Source: Neisseria sicca (GTDB lineage: Bacteria > Pseudomonadota > Gammaproteobacteria > Burkholderiales > Neisseriaceae). Taken from it: 64,000 bases of DNA. Shown piece by piece: positions 52,981-64,000 of the stretch. The notes beneath the pieces are model-generated. The model was not told the origin of the DNA. It made no database searches and saw only the letters and a list, made by a program, of their open reading frames with translations. Position 1 is the stretch's first letter; every line of letters starts with the position of its first letter. The stretch spans positions 310,001 through 374,000 of the forward strand of contig NZ_CP072524.1 in assembly GCF_017753665.1 (NCBI RefSeq), in the 5' to 3' direction. The translations under genes were made by a program, and so were the position numbers.

Positions 52981-54042
52981 ATGCTCACCATCGAAGACTT
53001 GCACACACAAAACCTGCTTCTGCTCGAAGCCGTTTCCGGCAGCCGCGCCTACGGTTTGGCAACGCCCGAATCCGATACCGACATCAAAGGCGTGTTTTAC
53101 CTGCCCAAATCGATGTTTTACGGCATGGAATACATCCCGCAAATCAGCAACGAAACCAACGACATCGTTTATTACGAACTTGGGCGGTTTATCGAGCTTT
53201 TGCTGCAAAGCAACCCGAACACGCTGGAGCTGCTCGCCTCCCCGCCCGACTGCGTGCGCTACCGTTCGCCGCTGATGGACGCGTTCAAAACCGAATGGTT
53301 TGTGTCCAAAGCCTGCCGCCAGAGTTTCGCCGGATACGCCTACGGGCAAATCAAAAAAGCACGCGGGCTGAACAAGAAAATCAGCAACCCGATGCCGTCT
53401 GAAAAGAAAAGCGTGCTCGATTTCTGCCACATCGTAGAAGGCGCGCAAACCGTGCCGTTGCGGCACTGGCTTTCGCAACGCGGAATGGAGCAGCGGCGCG
53501 TCGGTTTGGTCAAAATCGCCCACGCCCGCGAACTCTACGCCCTGTTTTACGACCCCGACGGCACGCGCGGCTACCACGGCGTCGCGCTCAAACCCGAAGC
53601 CACCAACCTCTCCCTCAGCTCCGTTCCCGAAGGCGAAACCCCGCTTGCCTATCTCTCCTTCAACCAAGACGGATACAGCAGCTACTGCCGCGAATACGCC
53701 TCCTATCAGCAATGGCTGGCGGAACGCAACGAAACGCGCTACCAAGGCACGCAGGCACACGGACAAGGCTACGACGCCAAAAACATGATGCACACCTTCC
53801 GCCTGCTCGAAACCGCCCGCGACATCGCCCGCCACGGCGAAATCCGCCCGCGCCGCCCCAACCGCGACGAACTGCTCGCCATCAAACGCGGCGAATCTTC
53901 CTACGGAAACCTGCTGGAAAAAGCAGAACGACTGATGGCGGAAGTCGAAACAGCGTTCGACGCTTCCAACCTGCCCGAAACGGTAAATACTGCCTCAGCG
54001 TTGGCGGCTTTGGTTGAAGTCAGGGAAACACTTTATGGATAG
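52981..54042 (+). CDS. Second nucleotidyltransferase-superfamily protein, COG3541 type
   Basis: A 353-residue protein with GSRAYGL (20-26) and ESDTDIKGVFY (30-40), the same fold as the gene before but with a longer C-terminal region (QGYDAKNMMHTFRLLETARDI around 264, then RRPNRDELLAIKRGE). This resembles predicted nucleotidyltransferases of the DNA polymerase beta superfamily, function unknown. An AG-dialect DUS occupies the space before its ATG. An AT-dialect DUS lies in frame at 53392-53403 (PSEK). Confidence 0.83.
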   Translation: MLTIEDLHTQNLLLLEAVSGSRAYGLATPESDTDIKGVFYLPKSMFYGMEYIPQISNETNDIVYYELGRFIELLLQSNPNTLELLASPPDCVRYRSPLMDAFKTEWFVSKACRQSFAGYAYGQIKKARGLNKKISNPMPSEKKSVLDFCHIVEGAQTVPLRHWLSQRGMEQRRVGLVKIAHARELYALFYDPDGTRGYHGVALKPEATNLSLSSVPEGETPLAYLSFNQDGYSSYCREYASYQQWLAERNETRYQGTQAHGQGYDAKNMMHTFRLLETARDIARHGEIRPRRPNRDELLAIKRGESSYGNLLEKAERLMAEVETAFDASNLPETVNTASALAALVEVRETLYG

Positions 54043-54131
54043 ATGGCGAAAGGTCGTCTGAGGCAAGGTTTATCGCGAATGGACTTTAAAAAATCGCTGC
54101 ATTTCGACTAAACGTCAGCCCCATAAACAAA

Positions 54132-54162
54132 AGGTCGTCTGAAATCTTTTTTCAGACGACCT
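54132..54162. terminator. DUS inverted-pair terminator
   Basis: AGGTCGTCTGAA (54132-54143) and TTCAGACGACCT (54151-54162) between the convergent nucleotidyltransferase and cysA genes. An additional near-DUS lies at 54051. Confidence 0.88.
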
Positions 54163-54177
54163 TTGCTTTTTTCCCCA

Positions 54178-55251
54178 TCAAATCGAATATTCAATCAACT
54201 CGTTCTGCGAGAACACATAAACCTGTTTCGGCACCAATGACAATTCGCGCCCTGCGGACAAATCCAGCCTTGACGCGTCGCTGCCTGCCAGCGTGATATG
54301 TACATCCTGTTTGCCGTGTTTCACCAAAACGTGCGTCAGTGCGCCGACGGCGTGGATTTTTTCGATTTCGGCGCGGATCATCGGGGTTTCGTGTTCGGCG
54401 GCGATTTGCCATTCGTGCGGGCGGATGTAGCCGGTGGCGGTTTGTTCCTGCCATTTGTATTGCGCGTCCAATTTCCACGCGAAGCCGTTGTAGTGCCAGA
54501 TGCCTTTTTCGATTCTGCCTTCGAAGGCGTCAGTTTCGCCGAGGAATTCGGTAACAAAGGCGTTTTCGGGTTTGCGGTAGATGGCTTCGGCGCTGCCGGT
54601 TTGTTCGATTTTGCCGTGGTTCATGACGACGATCTCGTCGGAAACCTCAAGGGCTTCTTCTTGGTCGTGTGTAACCAGAATGCTGGTTACGCCCAGGTTG
54701 TGATGGATGTCGCGCAGCCAGGTACGCAATTCTTTGCGTACTTTGGCATCCAGCGCACCGAAGGGTTCGTCCAGGAGTAGGAGTTTGGGTTCGACGGCGA
54801 GGGCGCGGGCGAGGGCGATGCGTTGGCGTTGGCCGCCGGAGAGTTGGTGCGGATAGGATTTGGCGAGGTGGGAGAGCTGCACGAGTTTGAGCAATTCTTC
54901 GACTTTGGTGCGGATTTGTTCTTTGGACGGGCGTTCGGACTTGGGCAATACGGTCAAACCGAAGGCGACGTTGTCAAACACGTTCATGTGGCGGAAGAGG
55001 GCGTAGTGTTGGAACACGAAGCCGACTTTGCGCTCGCGTACATGCTTGGCGGTTACGTCTTGCCCGTCAAAGAGAATATTGCCGCCGTCGGCGTTTTCCA
55101 GTCCGGCGATGATGCGTAGGAGCGTGGTTTTGCCGCAGCCGGATGGGCCGAGCAGGGAAACGAGTTTGCCGGTGGGAACGTTGAGGTTGATGTTTTTCAG
55201 CGCGTGGAAATTACCGAAGTGTTTGTTTAGGTTTTGGATGGTGATGCTCAT
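54178..55251 (-). CDS. cysA: Sulfate/thiosulfate ABC transporter ATP-binding protein
   Basis: Energises sulfate uptake through CysT and CysW. The 357-residue protein has Walker A GPSGCGKT (around 35-42), the signature LSGGQRQRIALARAL (around 137), Walker B LLLLDEPFGALD and the H-loop THDQEEAL, plus the C-terminal TOBE-like domain. Its start overlaps the cysW stop by 4 bases. Confidence 0.95.
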   Translation of the reverse strand: MSITIQNLNKHFGNFHALKNINLNVPTGKLVSLLGPSGCGKTTLLRIIAGLENADGGNILFDGQDVTAKHVRERKVGFVFQHYALFRHMNVFDNVAFGLTVLPKSERPSKEQIRTKVEELLKLVQLSHLAKSYPHQLSGGQRQRIALARALAVEPKLLLLDEPFGALDAKVRKELRTWLRDIHHNLGVTSILVTHDQEEALEVSDEIVVMNHGKIEQTGSAEAIYRKPENAFVTEFLGETDAFEGRIEKGIWHYNGFAWKLDAQYKWQEQTATGYIRPHEWQIAAEHETPMIRAEIEKIHAVGALTHVLVKHGKQDVHITLAGSDASRLDLSAGRELSLVPKQVYVFSQNELIEYSI

Positions 55252-56108
55252 GCTGCGTTCCTTTCGGCGGCGGCGAGTTTTTTATCTTGTAATTTTGTGA
55301 TGATGTTCTGCACCGCCAGCGTCGCCAGTGCTAAAAGTGCCAATACGCCGGAGAGGGCGAATGCGCCGGTGAAGTTGTATTCGTTGTAGAAGATTTCGAC
55401 CAAAAGCGGGATGGTGTTGGTTTCGCCGCGTATGTGTCCCGATACTACGCTGACCGCGCCGAACTCGCCCATCGCGCGGGCGTTGGTGAGGATGATGCCG
55501 TAGAGCAGCGCCCATTTGATGTTGGGCAGGGTAACGCGCCAAAACATCTGCCAGCCGCTTGCGCCGAGAATCAGCGCGGCCTGTTCTTCACTGTCGCCCT
55601 GCGCCTGCATCAGCGGGATGATTTCGCGCGCGACAAAGGGGAAGGTAACGAACAGCGTCGCCAAAATAATGCCGGGGATGGCGAAGATAATCTGTATGCC
55701 TTGCGCTTCGAGCCAGCCGCCCAACGCTGTGTGCGCGCCGAACAATAAGACGAACATCAAACCGGCAACCACGGGCGATACGGAAAACGGCAAATCGAGC
55801 AGGGTGGTCAGCAACTGCTTGCCGCGGAAGTCGAAACGGGTCAGCAGCCACGCCATCGCCACGCCCAAGACGGCATTGACGGGAACGACCACCGCAGCGG
55901 TAATCAGGGTGAGCTTGATCGCCGCCCACGCTTCGGGGTCGGTAAGGGATTGCAGGTACAAATCCCAACCGCCTTTCAGCGCTTCGTAAAACACGGCGGC
56001 AAGCGGTACGACCAGCATCAGCAGCAGGAACCCCAGCGCGACAGCGGTCAGCAACACGCGCAGCCAGCGCGGTTCGGTCAGGTTGGGATTGGCGGAATAG
56101 GGTTTCAT
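55248..56108 (-). CDS. cysW: Sulfate ABC transporter permease CysW
   Basis: One of two inner-membrane permeases of the sulfate/thiosulfate importer, 286 residues. The EAA loop is around 190-215 (ASGWQMFWRVTLPNIKWALLYG, split as residues 183-204), and NARAMGEFGAVSVVSGHI is the CysW signature. It overlaps cysA by 4 bases. A dRS3-bounded repeat unit separates it from cysT. Confidence 0.95.
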   Translation of the reverse strand: MKPYSANPNLTEPRWLRVLLTAVALGFLLLMLVVPLAAVFYEALKGGWDLYLQSLTDPEAWAAIKLTLITAAVVVPVNAVLGVAMAWLLTRFDFRGKQLLTTLLDLPFSVSPVVAGLMFVLLFGAHTALGGWLEAQGIQIIFAIPGIILATLFVTFPFVAREIIPLMQAQGDSEEQAALILGASGWQMFWRVTLPNIKWALLYGIILTNARAMGEFGAVSVVSGHIRGETNTIPLLVEIFYNEYNFTGAFALSGVLALLALATLAVQNIITKLQDKKLAAAERNAA

Positions 56109-56145
56109 GGCGGTGGTGTTCTCTGGTTGGTTTTAAGATGTTTGG

Positions 56146-56197
56146 AGGTCGTCTGAAAAACTGTGTTTTGGGGAGCGGATTCGTTTTCAGACGACCT
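56146..56197. terminator. DUS inverted pair inside the cys cluster
   Basis: AGGTCGTCTGAA (56146-56157) and TTCAGACGACCT (56186-56197) lie between cysT and cysW and could reduce read-through from cysT. Confidence 0.8.
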
Positions 56198-56243
56198 TTT
56201 ATCTTTTATGTTAAAAGAGAAATAAAAAAGTCTAGCTGCCGTC

Positions 56244-56341
56244 ATTCCCGCGCAGGCGGGAATCCATCGGTAAAGTTCGGCTGCCTTATTTATTTTTGGT
56301 TTTTCTGTTGCCGTGCGGTGGATTCCCGCCTGCGCGGGAAT
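56244..56341. repeat. dRS3-bounded repeat unit between cysT and cysW
   Basis: ATTCCCGCGCAGGCGGGAAT (56244-56263) and its reverse complement (56322-56341) bound a 58-base centre. The same arrangement is at 15174-15270 with a different centre. Confidence 0.88.
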
Positions 56342-56378
56342 GACGGCAACAGCGTAGTTCAGGTTTTCAGACGACCCC

Positions 56379-57215
56379 TCAACCCTTCGCTCCCGAACGC
56401 CTGCTCAACGCCCACTGCATCACGTTCAGCGCAAACAGAATCACAAACGAAACCAGCAGCATAAACAACGCCACCGCCGACGCGCCCTGTACGTCGAACT
56501 GTTCCAGCTTGCCCGTAATAATCAGCGGCAGGATTTCGGAAACCATCGGAATGTTGCCCGCGATAAAAATCACCGAGCCGTATTCCCCCGTTGCCCGCGC
56601 GAACATCATGCCCGCGCCGGTTAAGAGCGCTGGCGTGATTTCCGGCAGCAGCACGCGGCGGAACGTCGTGAAGCGGTTTGCCCCCAATGTTGCCGCCGCT
56701 TCCTCATATTCGCCCGACAATTCCTCCAATACCGGCTGCACGGCGCGGACGATAAAGGGCAGGCTGACGACGACCAGCGCAATCCAAATACCGACGGGCG
56801 TAAACGCGATTTTGATGCCCAAAGGCTCGAAAAAACGGCCTATCCAACCGTTGGGCGCATACAGGGTCGCCAACGCGATGCCCGTAACCGCCGTCGGCAG
56901 CGCAAACGGCAAATCGACCAGCGCGTTCACCAGCCCCTTGAGCGGAAATTCATAGCGCACCAACACCCACGCCACCAGCGTGCCGAACACGACATTGGTC
57001 AGCATCGCATAAAACGACATCCGCAAACTCAGCCACACCGCCGCCAACACGTTCGGCTCGGCAATCGTGTTCCAAAAGCCGCCCCAGCCGATTTCCGCCG
57101 CCTTCGCCGCCATCATCGCAAACGGCAAAACCACCAGAAGCGACAGGCACAATACGGTCAGGCCGAGGCTGATTTTGAAGCCGGGCAGTACGCTGGGCGT
57201 TTTGAGTAATAACAT
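56379..57215 (-). CDS. cysT: Sulfate ABC transporter permease CysT (CysU)
   Basis: The other permease of the sulfate importer, 278 residues and about six membrane segments. The EAA loop ATLGANRFTTFRRVLLPEI is around 186-204, followed by ARATGEYGSVIFIAGNIP, the CysT signature. It is transcribed toward cysW and cysA, but 270 bases of repeats intervene. The periplasmic sulfate-binding protein gene is not in the window. Confidence 0.94.
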   Translation of the reverse strand: MLLLKTPSVLPGFKISLGLTVLCLSLLVVLPFAMMAAKAAEIGWGGFWNTIAEPNVLAAVWLSLRMSFYAMLTNVVFGTLVAWVLVRYEFPLKGLVNALVDLPFALPTAVTGIALATLYAPNGWIGRFFEPLGIKIAFTPVGIWIALVVVSLPFIVRAVQPVLEELSGEYEEAAATLGANRFTTFRRVLLPEITPALLTGAGMMFARATGEYGSVIFIAGNIPMVSEILPLIITGKLEQFDVQGASAVALFMLLVSFVILFALNVMQWALSRRSGAKG

Positions 57216-57361
57216 GGTTGCTCGGAAGGGAAAAAGAAGATGCTGCCACTTTAACGGGGTCGTCTGAAAAACGGAAAGAATGGTTTGTTTCCGGCAAAGA
57301 AAAATTGGTTATAAGTATTGCGTGAAACAAGGCCGAAAACTGTACATCCGCCCGCGCGGGG

Positions 57362-57378
57362 TGTATGCTTCGAATACA
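57362..57378. promoter_or_regulatory. Possible NsrR-type operator before dnrN
   Basis: TGTATGCTTCGAATACA contains inverted TGTAT and ATACA arms 72-88 bases before the start. NsrR represses dnrN in pathogenic Neisseria, but the arm spacing here (7) differs from the usual site (5), so this is weak. Confidence 0.25.
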
Positions 57379-57449
57379 TTCATACAATATCAATCTTTAC
57401 CACAAACCTTAAACGTCGTCTGAAAGCGACTAAATTCAGGAATACCGCC

Positions 57450-57923
57450 ATGACCGATTTGACCGTTTGGGAAGTTTCCCCCGTAAATACCGTGATAGAC
57501 CATGTCATCAGCCGCTATCACAATACCCACCGCGCACAACTTGAAGAGCTTGTCCCCTTGGCGCACAAAATCGCCTCAACCTCGCCCGACGGCTTCCCCG
57601 CCGAACTGCCGGAACTGCTCGAATACATCCAAAACGAGCTGCTGATGCACATGATGAAGGAAGAACGTATGTTGTTCCCGATGGCAAAACAAGGCTTGGG
57701 CAGCCGTGCCGCCATGCCGGTTAATGTCATGATGCACGAACACGAAGAACACGACCGTGCACTGGCGCAGTTGAAAACCCTGACCAACCATTTCACTCCG
57801 CCGCAAAACGCCGATAAAGACCAGCAAAGGTTGTACGCGTTGGCACAAGAACTGTCGGACGATTTGGAAGAACATATCCACTTGGAAAACGAAATCCTTT
57901 TCCCACGCATCTTGGCTTCATAA
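57450..57923 (+). CDS. dnrN: Di-iron repair protein DnrN (RIC/YtfE family)
   Basis: A hemerythrin-like di-iron protein that repairs Fe-S centres after nitric oxide or oxidative damage. The 157 residues lack the N-terminal ScdA domain of longer homologues. Candidate iron ligands are seen in HVISRYHNTHRAQL (near 18-30), LLMHMMKEERMLFP (near 69-80), MMHEHEEHDRAL and EEHIHLENEILFPR. The frame is open further upstream, but the ATG at 57450, which gives MTDLTVWEVSP, is the natural start. Confidence 0.9.
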   Translation: MTDLTVWEVSPVNTVIDHVISRYHNTHRAQLEELVPLAHKIASTSPDGFPAELPELLEYIQNELLMHMMKEERMLFPMAKQGLGSRAAMPVNVMMHEHEEHDRALAQLKTLTNHFTPPQNADKDQQRLYALAQELSDDLEEHIHLENEILFPRILAS

Positions 57924-57924
57924 A

Positions 57925-57957
57925 AAATATCGGCGGCTGTCTAGCCGCCGATATTTT
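57925..57957 (+). terminator. Rho-independent terminator after dnrN
   Basis: AAAATATCGGCGGCT and AGCCGCCGATATTTT form a 15-base stem with a very short loop and a T-rich end. Confidence 0.92.
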
Positions 57958-58022
57958 CTACCTATGCCACTCTATAATATATAATTGTTTTATATGGATA
58001 TTCAACCCATGAGGATTATCTT

Positions 58023-58517
58023 ATGAAACCTATTGCCACCGCGTTATCGCTATCCGCCTTCATCCTGACCGCCTGCACTGCAGACTCGCCCCGCATGTCG
58101 GTAGGCCTGGGCTTGGGAACAGGTATAGGCAGCCATATCGGATTAGGTACCTCTGTCAATATCCCCGTCGGCATCAGCAAAAGGGAAAACCGTATCCCTA
58201 AAAACAACGGCGGCATCGATATTATCGAGGAACAAATCGTTACTTATTTTGACGCGCAGGGCATCCCTGCCGACAGCCCCGTCAAGGGAGGTTATTATCG
58301 GCAATTAATCAGCAGGCACAATAAGGAATATCTGGTACAGGATTTCTACAGCGACAACAGCAGGAAACGCACCGATCCCTATCCCCTGCCCCGCGAACGG
58401 CTGCTACAATTCCGCGCCACGCCGTATGACGGTTCATTAACCGTATATACCTACAACGGCAACGTCATGCAGCAGCAAGTATTTAAAAACGGAAAATTGA
58501 TCAGCACAAAATATTAA
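58023..58517 (+). CDS. Hypothetical lipoprotein
   Basis: I do not recognise the family. The 164-residue precursor has a clear lipoprotein signal with lipobox LTAC (Cys 18). It continues with a glycine-rich hydrophobic stretch (GLGLGTGIGSHIGLGT), which resembles outer-membrane-associated lipoproteins, and a mixed polar C-terminal half rich in Tyr and Arg. ATG at 58023 follows GAGGATTATCTT. It stands alone between two terminators. Confidence 0.8.
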   Translation: MKPIATALSLSAFILTACTADSPRMSVGLGLGTGIGSHIGLGTSVNIPVGISKRENRIPKNNGGIDIIEEQIVTYFDAQGIPADSPVKGGYYRQLISRHNKEYLVQDFYSDNSRKRTDPYPLPRERLLQFRATPYDGSLTVYTYNGNVMQQQVFKNGKLISTKY

Positions 58518-58591
58518 TGGGATAAAGTCAAAATAATATACTTACCATTCAAATATTTGAAATGCTGCCGTTTCGTCAGTTAAAATTTTAG

Positions 58592-58619
58592 TTGACACTT
58601 TTTTTCAGGGCTATATAAT
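58592..58619 (+). promoter_or_regulatory. tRNA-Asn promoter
   Basis: TTGACA (58592-58597) and TATAAT (58614-58619), 16 bases apart, end 10 bases before the tRNA. Both hexamers are perfect. Confidence 0.8.
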
Positions 58620-58628
58620 ACGCCCCAT

Positions 58629-58704
58629 TCCCCGATAGCTCAGTCGGTAGAGCGACGGACTGTTAATCCGCAGGTCCCTGGTTCGAGCCCAGGTCGGGGA
58701 GCCA
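58629..58704 (+). tRNA. tRNA-Asn (GTT)
   Basis: A 76-base cloverleaf with anticodon GTT (loop CTGTTAA) and encoded CCA. Confidence 0.97.
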
Positions 58705-58709
58705 AATTT

Positions 58710-58741
58710 AAAAAGCCTGAACAATTTGTTCAGGCTTTCTT
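58710..58741 (+). terminator. tRNA-Asn terminator
   Basis: AAAGCCTGAACAA and TTGTTCAGGCTTT hairpin followed by CTT. Confidence 0.9.
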
Positions 58742-58754
58742 GCATATACATATT

Positions 58755-59913
58755 GAGACCTTTGCAAAAAAGCCCTTCCTCCGGCAAAACCCAAACACAG
58801 GTTTTCGGCTATTTTCATGCCAAATACCCCCTTAATCCTCCCCGGATACCTGATAATCAGGCATCCGGGCCGCCTTTTAGGCGGCAACAGGCACACTTAG
58901 CCTGTTGGTCGCTTTCAACAGGTTCAAACACATCGCCTTCAGATGGCTTTGCGCACTCACTTTAATCAGTCCGAAATAGGCTGCCCGGGCGTAGCGGAAT
59001 TTACGGTGCAGCGTACCGAAGCTTTGTTCGACCACATAACGGGTCTTCGACAAATATCGGTTGCGGTGGGCTTTGCGCATAATGCCGTCCAGCAACCGAT
59101 GCTCTTTCAGATGTTGCCGGTTTTCCTTACTGTCGTAGCCTTTGTCGGCATAGACGGTCGTACCGTCGGCTATACCTTCCAACAAAGGCGACAGGTGGTT
59201 GCACTCATGGGTATTGGCGGGGGTGATGTGCAGTTTCTCGATATAGCCTTCCTCATCGGTACGGGTATGTTGTTTGTAACCGAGTCTGTAGAGGCCGTTT
59301 TTCTTTGTCCAGCGGGCATCTTTGTCCTTACTCGGTGTGGTTTGGCCGCTGACTTGTCCTTCTTCATCGACTTCTATGGCTTGACGCTGTTTGCTGCCGG
59401 CGGTCTGAATAATGGTGGCGTCAATGACGGCGGCAGATGCTTTCTCTATTTTTAGGCCTTTTTCGGTCTGTTGGCAGTTAATCAGTTCCAGCAATTCGGA
59501 CAGGGTGTCGTCTTGCGCCGCCAGTTGCGGTAGCGGCATAAGGTGCTGTAATCGGGGATGCTCAGTTCGTCAAAACGGCAAAACAGGTTGAAATCGATGC
59601 GGGTGATGAGGCTGTGTTCGAGTTCGGGATCGGAGAGGCTGTGCCATTGTCCGAGCAGGACGGCTTTGAACATGGACAACAGGGAATAGGCGGGACGGCC
59701 GCGGTGGTCTCGGACGTAACGGGTTTTTTGACGATTCAGGTATTGCTCGATCTGCTGCCAATCAATCACTTGATCCAACTTCAATAGTGGGAAGCGGTCG
59801 ATGTGTTTGGCAATCATGGCTTGTGCGGTTTGCCGGAAGAAGGTGCTCATGAGAAATCCCCTAAATGTCTTGGTGGGAATTTAGGGGATTTGGGGGAATT
59901 TTGCAAAGGTCTC
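58755..59913 (-). mobile_element. IS5-family element, IS1106 type, decayed copy
   Basis: The same tips as the copy at 46640 (GAGACCTTTGCAAAA and TTTTGCAAAGGTCTC), in the opposite orientation. It is about 60 bases shorter, and its transposase gene is broken. It sits between tRNA-Asn and infB. Confidence 0.9.
58877..59850 (-). pseudogene. IS1106-type transposase, frameshifted
   Basis: The N-terminal part (from 59850) is intact until CRYRNW, where one T is missing relative to the other copy (AACTGGCGGCG instead of AACTGGCTGGCG, around 59518). The rest continues in another frame to 58877. There is also a 33-base in-frame deletion at RNRYLSKTRY, where the intact copy has RNRPLTEAQTKRNRYLS. The deletion lies between two CGTAACCG repeats in the intact copy. 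Confidence 0.92.
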
Positions 59914-59936
59914 GGCCTTTTATTTACAACTGGAAA

Positions 59937-62843
<2,907 letters not shown>

Positions 62844-62854
62844 CTGTACCCCCA

Positions 62855-64000
62855 TTAGTTCTCTTCGGTAAACCAGTGTTCGCGGGCAGCAAGAATCACT
62901 TTTTTCGCCGCTTCTTCATCTACACCGGTTATTTCAATCAGTTCGTCAACGGCAAGTTCGGCCAGATCGTCGCGGGTGGTTACGCCGGCTTCCGCCAGTT
63001 TGCGGAGTATATCGGAATCTATGCCGTCCAGATTGCGCATGTCGTCTGAAACTTCTTCCAGCTTCTCTTCGGACGCAATCGCCATGGTCAGAATCGCATC
63101 ACGGGCGCGGTTGCGCAGGGTTTCGACGATTTCTTCGTCAAAGCCTTCGATGGCGAGCAATTCGGCGGCAGGAACGTAAGCAACTTCTTCCAGCGTGGCA
63201 AAACCTTCTTCCACCAAAATATCGGCGGTTTCGTCGTCTATGTTCAGATGCGCGGTAAAGAGGTCGCGGATGGCTGCGTCTTCGGCAGCAGTGCGTTCGT
63301 CCGCTTCTTCGACAGTCATGATGTTCAACTGCCAACCTGTCAAATCGGATGCCAAGCGCACGTTTTGACCGCCGCGGCCGATGGCAAGCGCAAGCTGGTC
63401 TTCGGCAACGATCACGTCAACCGCGTGTTTGTCATCGTCAATCACGATGCGGCTGACTTCGGCAGGAGACAGCGCGTTCATCACGAACTCGGCAGTTTCA
63501 GACGACCACAGCACCACATCAATGCGCTCGCCTGCCAATTCGTTGCTGACAGCGTTCACACGGGAGCCGCGCACGCCGATACAGGTACCCTGCGGATCGA
63601 TGCGTTGGTCGTTGGCTTTGACCGCCACTTTCGCACGTTGGCCCGGATCGCGCGCCACTTCGCGGATTTCCAACAAGCCGTCTGCAATTTCAGGCACTTC
63701 CATTTCGTACAGCTTCGCAAGGAAATCGCCCGAGGTACGGCTGAGGATAACTTGTTTGCGGCCGGTGTTGCCGATTTCGTCCACACGCAAAAACAGCGCG
63801 CGGATACGGTCGCCGCCGCGGAAGTTTTCGCGCGGAATCATTTGTTCGCGCGGAATCAGCGCGTCCAGCTTGCCCGGAACGACTTCGACGATGATGCCGT
63901 GGCGCTCTACGCGTTTTACCGTACCGGAAACGATATCTTCTTTAACAGCAAGAAACTCGTTCAAATTTTGCTCGCGCTCGGCATCGCGGATGCGTTGCAG
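62855..64000 (-). CDS. nusA: Transcription factor NusA (5' end outside window)
   Basis: Controls pausing, termination and rRNA antitermination. The frame continues beyond 64000. The visible part has the end of the N-terminal domain, the S1 domain (VSGTVKRVERHGIIVEV), the KH pair (GTCIGVRGSRVNAV and LALAIGRGGQNVRLAS) and the two acidic C-terminal repeats found in proteobacterial NusA. The last segment TGVDEEAAKKVILAAREHWF matches the family end. Confidence 0.96.
   Translation of the reverse strand: MQRIRDAEREQNLNEFLAVKEDIVSGTVKRVERHGIIVEVVPGKLDALIPREQMIPRENFRGGDRIRALFLRVDEIGNTGRKQVILSRTSGDFLAKLYEMEVPEIADGLLEIREVARDPGQRAKVAVKANDQRIDPQGTCIGVRGSRVNAVSNELAGERIDVVLWSSETAEFVMNALSPAEVSRIVIDDDKHAVDVIVAEDQLALAIGRGGQNVRLASDLTGWQLNIMTVEEADERTAAEDAAIRDLFTAHLNIDDETADILVEEGFATLEEVAYVPAAELLAIEGFDEEIVETLRNRARDAILTMAIASEEKLEEVSDDMRNLDGIDSDILRKLAEAGVTTRDDLAELAVDELIEITGVDEEAAKKVILAAREHWFTEEN

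Overview
This is a chromosomal window from a commensal Neisseria. The DNA uptake sequence AGGTCGTCTGAA occurs dozens of times, often as terminator-like inverted pairs. This is the dialect named after N. mucosa, so the N. mucosa/sicca group is the best guess. Other Neisseria hallmarks are Correia elements, dRS3 repeats, IS1655 and IS1106-type insertion sequences, a comEA copy beside an rRNA operon, pglL, tdfH and farR. The species cannot be fixed from this window alone.

Layout. 1-1.7 kb: the end of era, then thrB. 1.7-2.8 kb: an IS30-family element. 2.8-8.7 kb: a complete rRNA operon (tandem promoters, boxA, 16S, tRNA-Ile, tRNA-Ala, 23S, 5S, terminator) followed by comEA. 9.6-15 kb: pta, an Mtr-type permease, and a beta carbonic anhydrase next to a broken SulP anion transporter. 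15-16 kb: a repeat-rich spacer. 15.8-18.8 kb: rfbC, lysA with a very small lptM, cyaY and luxS. 18.8-19.8 kb: an AT-rich island with a possible HEPN protein and a possible structured RNA. 19.8-24.7 kb: a RarD-like exporter, murU, the farR-hpaC pair, a thioredoxin-fold protein and gapA. 24.7-33.4 kb: an AsmA-like protein, a degenerate DAHP-synthase-like protein, acnB, clpX and pbpG. 33.5-38.6 kb: an M48 lipoprotein peptidase, a small lipoprotein gene between two copies of a miniature element (one carrying a nested Correia element), and the TdfH-type receptor. 38.7-46.5 kb: recC, pglL, a DUF2069 gene, an IS3 element sitting in a DUS hairpin, and a nitroreductase. 46.6-47.9 kb: an intact IS1106-type element. 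48-54 kb: tRNA-Leu, a Sco protein, hisG, a GIY-YIG gene, hisD and two COG3541-type nucleotidyltransferases. 54.2-57.2 kb: cysT, cysW and cysA. 57.4-58.7 kb: dnrN, a lipoprotein and tRNA-Asn. 58.8-59.9 kb: a decayed IS1106 copy. 59.9-64 kb: infB and the end of nusA.

Most of the content is core metabolism and information processing. The less ordinary material is in the spacers: miniature elements nested in each other or donating translation signals, DUS copies that supply stop codons or occupy the ribosome-binding position, a possible HEPN/RNA island, a conserved-looking pseudoenzyme, and a nuclease gene inside the his cluster. I saw no CRISPR array, prophage or large defence island.
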